Shown here: piece after piece, positions 54,667-62,386 of the stretch
Numbering within the stretch: position 1 is the first letter of the stretch
Layout: each line of letters starts with the position of its first letter
Assembly (NCBI RefSeq): GCF_001894985.1
Contig: NZ_BCXG01000002.1
Span: forward strand, 1 to 64,000
Reading direction: 5' to 3'
DNA from: Rhodococcus tukisamuensis NBRC 100609
GTDB taxonomy: Bacteria > Actinomycetota > Actinomycetes > Mycobacteriales > Mycobacteriaceae
Length of the DNA stretch: 64,000 nucleotides
Position numbers and translations under genes: made by a program
Notes under the pieces: generated by a model
Told to the model about the DNA's origin: nothing
Databases searched by the model: none
Seen by the model: only the letters and a program-made list of their open reading frames with translations

Positions 54667-54682
54667 TTGCAGAACTCTGCAA
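54667..54682. promoter_or_regulatory. TetR-type operator palindrome
   Basis: ttgcaga-ac-tctgcaa is a perfect 7-2-7 inverted repeat, 19 bp before the TetR start. A related imperfect copy (ttctgcagacctgcgcaa) lies at 54648-54664. Both sit in the gap between the ABM gene and the TetR gene, so either promoter could be controlled. Confidence 0.7.
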
Positions 54683-54701
54683 CAAAGGTACCTTCGAGGA
54701 G

Positions 54702-55325
54702 GTGACCAGCAAATCCTGTCTGCGCGACCGCAAGAAGGCCGCCACCCGCACGGCCCTGAGCGACGCCGCGGTCTCACTTGCCCGCGCCGTCGGCGTAGAC
54801 GCCGTGACTGCTGACGCCATCGCCGCCGAAGCCGGCGTGTCCACCCGCACCTTCCACAACTACTTCTCGTCCAAGGAAGAAGCGATCCTGTACCGCTTCG
54901 AGACCGAGGCGACGGTGTGGATGCACCTGCTGCGGGCCCGGCCCGCCGACGAACCGATCTGGGACTCCCTGGAACGGCTGTCCGTCGACCTGGTCACCGA
55001 CCCGGCCAGACGCCTCGACGAGACCGTTGCCGTGATGGCACTGGTCGAGGACTCTCCCGCGCTGATGGCACGGAAGGTGGAGATGCGCGGACGCGTCACC
55101 CGGATCCTCGGCGAGGCCATCGCCGAGCGCACCGGCACCGACATCGACACCGACCTCTACCCCAACCTGCTGCAGATGGCCGCCGGCGCCGCCTGCAAGG
55201 CCGCGATCGAACTGTGGCTGCGCGACACCTCCACCGCCGCGGACCCGGGAGAGCTTGTCTCCCAGGCATTTCGGCAGATCCGTGCCGGTCTGCCGCAGCC
55301 GAACCCCGCCACACCCCAGTCCTGA
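54702..55325 (+). CDS. TetR-family transcriptional regulator
   Basis: A 207-residue repressor with an N-terminal HTH (VTADAIAAEAGVSTRTFHNYFSSKEEAI over residues ~30-57) and a divergent helical ligand domain. The frame extends to TTG 54621, but that would put the two operator palindromes inside the gene. GTG 54702, preceded by GAGGAG, fits family N-termini better. It is followed 27 bp later by the MMPL exporter and is very likely its regulator. Confidence 0.88.
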   Translation: MTSKSCLRDRKKAATRTALSDAAVSLARAVGVDAVTADAIAAEAGVSTRTFHNYFSSKEEAILYRFETEATVWMHLLRARPADEPIWDSLERLSVDLVTDPARRLDETVAVMALVEDSPALMARKVEMRGRVTRILGEAIAERTGTDIDTDLYPNLLQMAAGAACKAAIELWLRDTSTAADPGELVSQAFRQIRAGLPQPNPATPQS

Positions 55326-55352
55326 CAGTTCTCGACACCGAAGGGTCCTCCA

Positions 55353-57707
55353 TTGGCCACCTATCTGTACCGGATCGGCAAGTTCGCCTATCGGCGAAAA
55401 GGCATGGTCCTGGCGCTCTGGCTCGCGATCCTCGTTCTCATGGGGGTGGGCGCCGCCACCCTCTCCGGGCCGACCAACGACTCGGTCACGATCCCCGGGA
55501 CACCGGCGCAGCAGGCCCAGGACCTGATGGCCGAACGCTTCCCGGCAGCGGGCAAGGACCCGTTCAACGCGCTGAGCGCACGATTCGTCTTCGCCGCGCC
55601 GACGGGCCAGACGCTGGACACCCCGGTGAACGAAGCGGCGATGGACGCCGTGCTGGCCAAGGTCCGCGGCATCGATTTGGTCGAGCCGGCCGCAAAGGCC
55701 GACCCGGGCACCCCCGTCGCTGAGGGAACCCACAGTGCCGCTCTGGTGAATCCCGTTGTCGCCCATACGGGGTTACTCGACCAGGTCACGGCGAACGCCG
55801 AGGAGCAGGGCAAGCCGGTCGACCAGGCCCTTGCCAACGCGCAGGCCCTGTCCGCCCTGAGCCCCGACCGGACCGTCGGCTACGTCGACGTCCCGTTCAG
55901 CGGCGGCCACGAGGACGTCACCAAGGCCCTCACCGACCAGATCGACGCGGCCGCGCAGGCCGGGCGTGACGCCGGGCTGACCGTGCAGGTCAGTGGCAGC
56001 GCCGCCCAGACCGTCGACATGCCGGGCGGCTCCACCGAACTGATCGGCATGGGAGTCGCCGCGGTGGTCCTGATGATCACCTTCGGGTCCCTGGTGGCCG
56101 CAGGGCTGCCGCTCATCTCGGCGATCATCGGCGTGGCCATCGGCAGCCTGGGCATCACCATCGCCACGGGATTCACCACGCTCGGATCGATGACCCCCAC
56201 CCTGGCGATCATGATCGGCCTGGCGGTGGCCATCGACTACTCGCTGTTCATCGTCTCCCGGTTCCGCCACGAGATCTCGGTGACCGACGACCGGGAGGAA
56301 GCCGCCGGACGGGCCGTCGGCACCGCCGGGTCCGCGGTGGTGTTCGCGGGCCTGACCGTCATCATCGCGCTGGTCGCGCTGCGGGTCGTCGGAATCAAGT
56401 TCCTCACCGACATGGGCTCGGCCGCCGCGTTCGCGGTGTTCGTCGCGGTACTCATCGCGCTGACCTTCCTGCCGGCGATGCTCGGCCTGTTCGGCCGGAA
56501 GGCGTTCGCCGGCAAGATCCCGTTCCTCACGTCCAAGGACCCCGAGTCCGACGAGGGGAAGCCGGGGATCGGCACCCGATACGCCCACGCGATCACGCGC
56601 GTTCCCCTCGTCCCGTTGATCGGCGGCGTGCTGCTGCTTGCGGTGCTCGCCCTGCCCGCGACCGGCCTGCGACTGGCCCTGCCCAGCCAGGCCACCGCCG
56701 ACCCCGCGACCAGCGCGCGGCAGGCATACGACCTGATCGACAAGGGCTTCGGCCCGGGCCGCAACGGGCCGCTGGTGGTGGTCGTCGACGCGCAGGACGC
56801 AACGGTGTCGGCAGACCAGGCCTTCGGCGACGTCGTCGCGCACATCGAGGCCCAGCCGGACGTCACCAACGCCCAGGTCGTCGGGGTCAACCCGGAGGGT
56901 GACACCGCGCAGATCCTGGTGACCCCGGCGAGCGGGCCTAGCGACCCGCGGACCGTCGAGCTGATGAAGTCCCTCCGAGACGGCGAGGCCGGTCTGCACG
57001 AGCAGATCGGTGTCAACTACGGAGTCACCGGAATGACCGCGCTCGAGACGGACGTCTCGGACCGGCTGCAGTCCGCCCTGATCCCGTACCTCGCGGTGGT
57101 CGTCGGGCTGGCGTTCCTGCTGCTGATGCTGGTGTTCCGCTCGATCCTGGTGCCGCTGACCGCGACCCTGGGCTTCCTGCTCTCCGTCATGGCGACCTTC
57201 GGTGCGACCGTGGCGATCTTCCAGAACGGCTGGGGCGGGTTGATCGCGAACCCGCAGCCGCTGGTCAGCTTCATGCCGATCTTCCTGATCGGTGTGGTCT
57301 TCGGGCTGGCGATGGACTACCAGGTGTTCCTGGTGACCCGGATGCGTGAGGAGTACGTGCACGGCGCGTCCGCCAAGGACGCCGTGATCGCCGGGTTCAG
57401 CCACGGCGGCCGGGTAGTCACCGCGGCGGCGCTGATCATGATCTCGGTCTTCGCCGCCTTCATCGCCGAGCCGGACTCGTTCATCAAGTCGGTCGGCTTC
57501 GCTCTCGCCGCGGCCGTGTTCTTCGACGCCTTCGTCGTCCGCATGGTGATCATCCCCGCGGTGATGGCCCTGCTCGGCGACAAGGCCTGGTGGCTGCCGA
57601 AGTGGCTGGAACGGGTCCTGCCGAACGTGGACATCGAGGGCGCGAAGCTCGAGCGCGACCTCGAGACACCCGCGCCGTCCGAGCCGGAGGCGGTTGCCGC
57701 GCGCTAG
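55353..57707 (+). CDS. MMPL/RND-family exporter
   Basis: A 784-residue inner-membrane transporter with 11-12 helices and two extracytoplasmic loops. The duplicated proton-relay segments are GLAVAIDYSLFIVSRFR in the first half and GVVFGLAMDYQVFLVTRMR in the second, each with the Asp-Tyr pair of MmpL proteins. It probably exports a lipid, siderophore or toxic compound. Start is TTG with GAAGGG upstream. The TetR gene before it and the DUF3533 gene after it suggest one export module. Confidence 0.92.
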   Translation: MATYLYRIGKFAYRRKGMVLALWLAILVLMGVGAATLSGPTNDSVTIPGTPAQQAQDLMAERFPAAGKDPFNALSARFVFAAPTGQTLDTPVNEAAMDAVLAKVRGIDLVEPAAKADPGTPVAEGTHSAALVNPVVAHTGLLDQVTANAEEQGKPVDQALANAQALSALSPDRTVGYVDVPFSGGHEDVTKALTDQIDAAAQAGRDAGLTVQVSGSAAQTVDMPGGSTELIGMGVAAVVLMITFGSLVAAGLPLISAIIGVAIGSLGITIATGFTTLGSMTPTLAIMIGLAVAIDYSLFIVSRFRHEISVTDDREEAAGRAVGTAGSAVVFAGLTVIIALVALRVVGIKFLTDMGSAAAFAVFVAVLIALTFLPAMLGLFGRKAFAGKIPFLTSKDPESDEGKPGIGTRYAHAITRVPLVPLIGGVLLLAVLALPATGLRLALPSQATADPATSARQAYDLIDKGFGPGRNGPLVVVVDAQDATVSADQAFGDVVAHIEAQPDVTNAQVVGVNPEGDTAQILVTPASGPSDPRTVELMKSLRDGEAGLHEQIGVNYGVTGMTALETDVSDRLQSALIPYLAVVVGLAFLLLMLVFRSILVPLTATLGFLLSVMATFGATVAIFQNGWGGLIANPQPLVSFMPIFLIGVVFGLAMDYQVFLVTRMREEYVHGASAKDAVIAGFSHGGRVVTAAALIMISVFAAFIAEPDSFIKSVGFALAAAVFFDAFVVRMVIIPAVMALLGDKAWWLPKWLERVLPNVDIEGAKLERDLETPAPSEPEAVAAR

Positions 57708-57731
57708 CCGCTCCCGGACAATCACCGCAGA

Positions 57732-57774
57732 TCTGGCACCGTGTCCGCACCTCCTGGTGCGGGTGCGGTGCCAG
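57732..57774 (+). terminator. Hairpin between the MMPL and DUF3533 genes
   Basis: tctggcaccg...tccgcacc pairs with ggtgcgg...cggtgccaga around a short loop, with two or three mismatches. It may partially terminate MMPL transcription, so the DUF3533 gene could be expressed at a lower level or from its own promoter. Confidence 0.6.
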
Positions 57775-57823
57775 AATCGTTTCGGGCACCAGTCTCGAGT
57801 CCCTCGGCGGAAGGCGACGACCA

Positions 57824-59134
57824 GTGGCATCGACCGAATCCGTACTGCGCACGGCCCGGTTCTGGTTGGCGCCGCTGGTGGTGGTCAGTGCCCTGATGTC
57901 GCTGCTCGCCGGGCTCTACCTGGGCGGCGTCCTCGACGCGCAGGAGGAACTGCACGACTTCCCGATCGCGCTCGTCAACCAGGACGAGGGCGACACCCCC
58001 TCCACGCCGGGCGCGGAGCCGGTGAACTTCGGCAACCAGATCACCGACGGACTGGTCGCGAAAGTCCCCGCCGACAAGATCGAACTGCAGCGGATCGGCA
58101 TCGCACAGGCGCAGCAGCGGCTCGCCGACGGCGACGTCTACGGCGCAATCGTGATCCCCAGCGACTTCAGCAAGCGCCTGCTCATCCTGGCCGAGGCCAG
58201 CGTGGTGCCCGGCGACGTCGAGAAGCCGATCATCACCGTCTACACCAACCCCCGCGCCGGGACGTACAGCGCGGGACTCGTCACCGGCGTCACGCAGCGC
58301 GCTCTCGACGAGGTGAACGCGACGGTCGGGCAGCAGCTCACCGAGCAGGTCAACGCCCAGCTGGCGGGCATGGCGGGCGCCCCGCAGGTCGCCGGCGCCG
58401 CCCGGCTGACCCTGGCCACCCCGATCAACGTGGTCACCACGCCGTTCCACCCGCTGCCCGCGGGCACCGGCAGCGGGCTGTCCGCCTTCTACTACGCGCT
58501 GCTGCTCCTGCTGGCCGGCTTCACCGGCGGCATGATCGTGCACTCCCTGGTCGACGCCGCGCTGGGCTTCGCGCCGACCGAGTTCGGCCCCCGGTACGTG
58601 CACAACCCCGCCGTCGAGATCTCCCGGCTGCACACCCTGCTGGTCAAGTGGGGGGTGATGCTGGTGCTGGCCCCGCTGGTGTCCGGGCTCTACGTCGGGA
58701 TCGGCCGGGCACTGGGCATGCCGGTCCCGCACGGCCTCGGGCTGTGGCTGTACGGCGCGTTCGCCATCACCGCGGTGGGCGTCACCGCGCTGTCGGTGCT
58801 GGCCGCCTTCGGCACCGCGGGGCTGCTGGTCAACCTCATCCTGTTCGTGATCCTCGGCCTGCCCTCCTCCGGCGCCACCATCCCGATCGAGGCGACACCG
58901 CCGCTGTTCGGCTGGCTGGCGAACTTCGAGCCCATGCACCAGGTGTTCCTCGGCGCCCGGGCGCTGCTCTACTTCGACGGCGGCGCGGACCTCACCCACG
59001 CGGTCGGAATGACCGGAGTGGGGCTGCTGGTCGGGCTCCTGCTCGGCCTGGTGGTGACCCGGCTCTACGACGTGAAGGGTTTCCACCGCGGGACGGCGGC
59101 ACCCGGCCAGGAGCAGGCGCCGACGACGCCGTGA
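57824..59134 (+). CDS. YhgE/Pip-like DUF3533 membrane protein
   Basis: A 436-residue protein with one N-terminal helix (~10-32), a large extracytoplasmic region beginning FPIALVNQDEGD (the YhgE/Pip signature), and five C-terminal helices (~225-425) of the ABC-2 permease-like kind. Relatives are phage-infection proteins and ESX/type VII-associated or export-related membrane proteins. GTG 57824 is chosen, with GGAAGG upstream. It follows the MMPL exporter by 116 bp and probably belongs to the same TetR-linked module. Confidence 0.85.
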   Translation: MASTESVLRTARFWLAPLVVVSALMSLLAGLYLGGVLDAQEELHDFPIALVNQDEGDTPSTPGAEPVNFGNQITDGLVAKVPADKIELQRIGIAQAQQRLADGDVYGAIVIPSDFSKRLLILAEASVVPGDVEKPIITVYTNPRAGTYSAGLVTGVTQRALDEVNATVGQQLTEQVNAQLAGMAGAPQVAGAARLTLATPINVVTTPFHPLPAGTGSGLSAFYYALLLLLAGFTGGMIVHSLVDAALGFAPTEFGPRYVHNPAVEISRLHTLLVKWGVMLVLAPLVSGLYVGIGRALGMPVPHGLGLWLYGAFAITAVGVTALSVLAAFGTAGLLVNLILFVILGLPSSGATIPIEATPPLFGWLANFEPMHQVFLGARALLYFDGGADLTHAVGMTGVGLLVGLLLGLVVTRLYDVKGFHRGTAAPGQEQAPTTP

Positions 59135-59177
59135 CGGGGAGTCGGATAGACTCCGCTGCGGTGTGTACACACACAAC

Positions 59178-59253
59178 GCCTTCGTAGCTCAGGGGATAGA
59201 GCAACCCTCTCCTAAAGGGTAGGTCGCAGGTTCGAATCCTGCCGAGGGCACCA
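59178..59253 (+). tRNA. tRNA-Arg (anticodon CCU)
   Basis: A complete 76-nt cloverleaf with encoded CCA. Acceptor arms gccttcg and cgagggc pair with one G-U; the D arm is gctc/gagc; the anticodon stem accct/agggt encloses loop ctcctaa with anticodon CCU; the T arm gcagg-ttcgaat-cctgc is perfect. It reads AGG codons. No integrase gene or duplicated 3' end is seen beside it. Confidence 0.95.
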
Positions 59254-59401
59254 CATCTGCCGGTAGGGCGAGCGCCTGCCGGGCAGGCCGCGCCGTACCG
59301 AGCGCCATTCCTCCACTTTCACCCCCTCGGGATGAGGCCCGGGAGGCAGGTTCGCCGGGATGCTGGGGGCTCCACTGGTCTGAACTCAGGAGCGGCGAGG
59401 C

Positions 59402-60817
59402 ATGGGCAATGCAAAGGATCTGACTGCGGATTTGAACAGGATCGGCGTTCCGGACCGGGTGGAGACCCCGCTCGGCACGTTCGAGTTCTTCGACGGCGTA
59501 CCGCAGCCCGACTCGACCCGCGCGCTGTACGACGGCCTGGACTTCGTGCGAGGCATCGACGCCTTCCTCAACGCCGTGCCTGGAGCGTCTCTGGTGGCGA
59601 TGCGGCGCGGCTTTCGCGGTGTCGGTGTCGACGGGCTCAATGTCCTCGCCGTCACCGATCCCCGGGCCAATTCGGGAAGCTACTTCCTGACCCCGAACAC
59701 CGAGACCGCCTACGGGACGATGTTCATCGACCTGCGCGACGGGCCCGTGGTCATCGAGCCGCCGACGAACTCCCTGTGCGTCGTCGACGACTTCTGGTTC
59801 CGGTACGTCACGGACATGGGCATCGCCGGACCGGACAAGGGACAGGGCGGAAAGTACCTGTTCCTCCCGCCCGACTACACCGGCGACGAGCCCGCCGGCT
59901 ACTTCGTCTGTCGCACACCCACTTTCACCAACTGGGTGGTCTTTCGGGCCCTGGACGGGATCGAGGCGGTCAAAAAGACCCGCGTCTACCGGCTCGCCGA
60001 GGCCGGCGCTCCGCCCGAGATGACGTTCGTCAACGTGGCGGAGGAGACGTTCAACACCGTCCACGCCAACGACGTCTCCTTCTTCGGCGAGATCGACGAA
60101 CTGATCCAGGAGGAACCGCCCGGCTCGCTCGACGCCGAACGGGCGGGCCAGCTCGCCGCAATCGGCATCGAGCACGGGCGCCCCTTCTCGCCGGACGAGC
60201 GTCTGACCGCAATCCTCGACTCGGCGGCGAAAACGGCCGCAGGCATGAGCCGCGCACTCGTGTACTTCCCCCGCGATGCGGAGGCCTTCGTGTTCGACGG
60301 CGCGTCCTGGAAGGAGGGGTTCGTCGGGGGCAGCTACGAATTCCTGCGTGGGCAGGCCCGGCTGCTCGACGCCCGAACCCAGTTCCACTACTTCGCCACA
60401 GTGATCACGCCCGCCATGGCCCACGCGCAGGTGGGAGCCGGCTCTGCATACGCCTACACGGCGGAGGACTCGCGGGGGCACCTGCTCGACGGCGCCAAGA
60501 CCTACCGGCTCACCCTCCCCCCGAACCCGCCGGCAAAGAACTTCTGGTCGGTCGACGTCTACGACACCCAGACCCGGTCGCTGCTGCAGACGGACAACCC
60601 GTATCCGAGCCTGATGAGCCTCAGCGGCACCGTCCAGGAGGAACGGGACGGGTCGATCGTGCTGTGGTTCGGACCGACCGCGCCGGCGGGGAAGGAATCG
60701 AACTGGATCCAGACCGTCCCGGGCAAGAGCTGGTTCCCGATGCTCCGCCTGTACGGCCCGCTCCAGCCGTGGTTCGACAAGTGCTGGCAACCCGGCGAGA
60801 TCGAAGAATCCAGCTAG
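59402..60817 (+). CDS. DUF1254/DUF1214 domain protein
   Basis: A 471-residue soluble protein without signal peptide. The N-terminal DUF1254 part includes NSGSYFLTPNTETAYGTMFIDLRDGPVVIE and DFWFRYVTDMGIAGPDKGQGGKYLFLPP, seen across residues ~97-165; the C-terminal DUF1214 part includes FWSVDVYDTQTRSLLQTDNPYPS and WFPMLRLYGP. These proteins are widespread in soil bacteria, often beside catabolic genes, with no firmly assigned activity. ATG 59402 follows AGGAG. The 148-bp gap after the tRNA holds a small gcctgc/gcaggc hairpin and otherwise nothing clear. Confidence 0.87.
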   Translation: MGNAKDLTADLNRIGVPDRVETPLGTFEFFDGVPQPDSTRALYDGLDFVRGIDAFLNAVPGASLVAMRRGFRGVGVDGLNVLAVTDPRANSGSYFLTPNTETAYGTMFIDLRDGPVVIEPPTNSLCVVDDFWFRYVTDMGIAGPDKGQGGKYLFLPPDYTGDEPAGYFVCRTPTFTNWVVFRALDGIEAVKKTRVYRLAEAGAPPEMTFVNVAEETFNTVHANDVSFFGEIDELIQEEPPGSLDAERAGQLAAIGIEHGRPFSPDERLTAILDSAAKTAAGMSRALVYFPRDAEAFVFDGASWKEGFVGGSYEFLRGQARLLDARTQFHYFATVITPAMAHAQVGAGSAYAYTAEDSRGHLLDGAKTYRLTLPPNPPAKNFWSVDVYDTQTRSLLQTDNPYPSLMSLSGTVQEERDGSIVLWFGPTAPAGKESNWIQTVPGKSWFPMLRLYGPLQPWFDKCWQPGEIEESS

Positions 60818-60899
60818 CCAACGGATCTCCACACGGCGACGACGGGCAACAGCGGGGCGGCGCGACCGCCGACCCGCTGTTGCCCCGGACACACCGCCC

Positions 60900-61835
60900 A
60901 TGCACTATGTCCGGGTGCGCCGAATCGGACATCGCCCCGTCATGCTCACCCTCCTCGCGGTTTCCGCGCTTGCACTGAGCGGATGTTCGACCGCCACCAC
61001 CAGTGCGGACATCGATGCCGGCGTCACCTCGGACGAACACCCGATCGCCTTCACCAAGATTCCGTCGACCGCCGCGGTCACCACCTGCGGACCGAGCAGC
61101 GCGGCCACCGTCAAGAAGGGCACGCTCACCATCGCGACGGACTCGCCGGCCTACGAGCCGTGGTTCGTCGGCGACAACCCCGCCAACGGCACGGGATTCG
61201 AGGGCGCGGTCGCGAAGGCGGTCGCCGAGAAACTCGGCTACCAGGCCGGGCAGGTGGAATTCGTCCGGGTGCCGTGGGACGAGGCAATGGCGCCCGGCCC
61301 CAAGGACTTCGACTTCGACATCAACCAGTTCACCATCGTCGGCGAGCGCCGCGACGCCGTCGACTTCTCGTCGCCGTACTACGCGGTGGCGCAGTCGATC
61401 GTCGCGATGAGCGGTACCCCTGCCGCCGCCGCCCGCAACCTGAACGACCTCGCCCCCTACCGGCTCGGCGCTCAGCGCGGCTCCACCAGCCTGGCCGCGA
61501 TCACCGGGACCATCCGCCCCGGGCAGCCGCCCGTCGAGTTCGACACCACCGACGCCGCGAAGGCCGCGCTCACCGCCGGGACCATCGACGCTCTCGTGGT
61601 GGACATCCCCACCGGATTTCAGATCACCAAGTGGGAACTGCCGAACAGCGCTCTGGTAGGCCAGTTCCCACGACCGAACTCCGTCACCGAGTTCTTTGGC
61701 CTGGTGTTGGAGAAGAACAGCCCGATGACCCCGTGCGCGTCGGCCGCGGTGGACTCGCTCTACGCGGACGGGACCCTGGACCGGCTCGCGCAGACCTGGC
61801 TCATCGACACCGGCGACGCCCCCGTTCTCGAGTAA
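60900..61835 (+). CDS. Polar amino-acid type ABC transporter substrate-binding lipoprotein
   Basis: A 311-residue SBP_bac_3 protein. The signal ends in lipobox LALSGC (Cys about residue 29), so it is tethered outside the membrane. Typical regions are GTLTIATDSPAYEPWFV, FEGAVAKAVAEKLGY, FDINQFTIVGERRDAVDFSSPYY and LGAQRGSTS. It binds a small ligand, probably an amino acid. No permease or ATPase gene follows, so its partners are elsewhere. The start is uncertain: ATG 60900 has a poor ribosome-binding site and GTG 60915 is an alternative. Confidence 0.87.
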   Translation: MHYVRVRRIGHRPVMLTLLAVSALALSGCSTATTSADIDAGVTSDEHPIAFTKIPSTAAVTTCGPSSAATVKKGTLTIATDSPAYEPWFVGDNPANGTGFEGAVAKAVAEKLGYQAGQVEFVRVPWDEAMAPGPKDFDFDINQFTIVGERRDAVDFSSPYYAVAQSIVAMSGTPAAAARNLNDLAPYRLGAQRGSTSLAAITGTIRPGQPPVEFDTTDAAKAALTAGTIDALVVDIPTGFQITKWELPNSALVGQFPRPNSVTEFFGLVLEKNSPMTPCASAAVDSLYADGTLDRLAQTWLIDTGDAPVLE

Positions 61836-61852
61836 CCCTGTCCTCGAACGGC

Positions 61853-62284
61853 TTACGAATACAGCGAGACGAAGGTGCGCAGCGAAGCCTCGATGTCGCC
61901 CTTGAGCGCCCGCGCCACGCCGGATCCGATAGGGCCGAACAGCGGGGCGCCGCCGAGGTCGATGTCGAGTTCCACCTCCGAGCCGGCCCCCTTGGACCGC
62001 ACCGACAGGGTCATCTTGATCTTGACGCCGCCCTTGCCGTCACCCGCGAGCACCAGGTTGCGCGGCGGTGTGTAGCCGGTCAGGACCCACTTGACCCGGT
62101 TGCGGAGCCCCTTGACCGAGACCACCGACTCCGCGGTGGTGCCCGTCGCGAGGTGCTCGGGAATCTGGCTGCGCCAGCCGTCGTGGATCTTCAGCCACCG
62201 ATCGAATTCGGTCAGGGCACTTGCCTTTTCCCACGCCACCTCGGGCGCGAGGGGAACGTCGACCGAGACCTTCAGCTTTGCCAT
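61853..62284 (-). CDS. SRPBCC protein, Rv0910-like (toxin-family)
   Basis: A 143-residue Bet v1-like protein beginning MAKLKVSVDVPLAPEVAWEKAS, with WLKIHDGWRSQIPE, VKGLRNRVKW and GGAPLFGPIGSGVARALKGDIEASL. This closely resembles M. tuberculosis Rv0910, described as the toxin of an Rv0909-Rv0910 pair. No Rv0909-like antitoxin gene is found beside it, so it may be a housekeeping lipid-binding paralog. ATG 62284 is preferred. It is convergent with the lipoprotein gene. Confidence 0.8.
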   Translation of the reverse strand: MAKLKVSVDVPLAPEVAWEKASALTEFDRWLKIHDGWRSQIPEHLATGTTAESVVSVKGLRNRVKWVLTGYTPPRNLVLAGDGKGGVKIKMTLSVRSKGAGSEVELDIDLGGAPLFGPIGSGVARALKGDIEASLRTFVSLYS

Positions 62285-62316
62285 TGACGCATGGTAGCCA
62301 ACGGGGAAACGAAGCA

Positions 62317-62354
62317 CCCCGCACCTGGGTACAGGGGGTACCAGGTGCGGGGCA
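62317..62354 (-). terminator. Hairpin after the acetate symporter gene
   Basis: ccccgcacctgggtac pairs with gtaccaggtgcgggg with one bulged base around a short loop. It lies 33 bp beyond the symporter stop codon and before the SRPBCC gene start on the same strand. Confidence 0.7.
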
Positions 62355-62386
62355 CGTTTCGCGTCCGCAGGGACGATCCGGTCGCG

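Noticed and set aside
54621-54701. TTG 54621 as the TetR start
   Set aside because: The extension would contain both operator palindromes and adds an atypical N-terminus to the HTH domain.
59178-59401. tRNA-Arg as an integration site for a genomic island
   Set aside because: No integrase gene, no duplicated tRNA end and no change in composition beyond it within the window.
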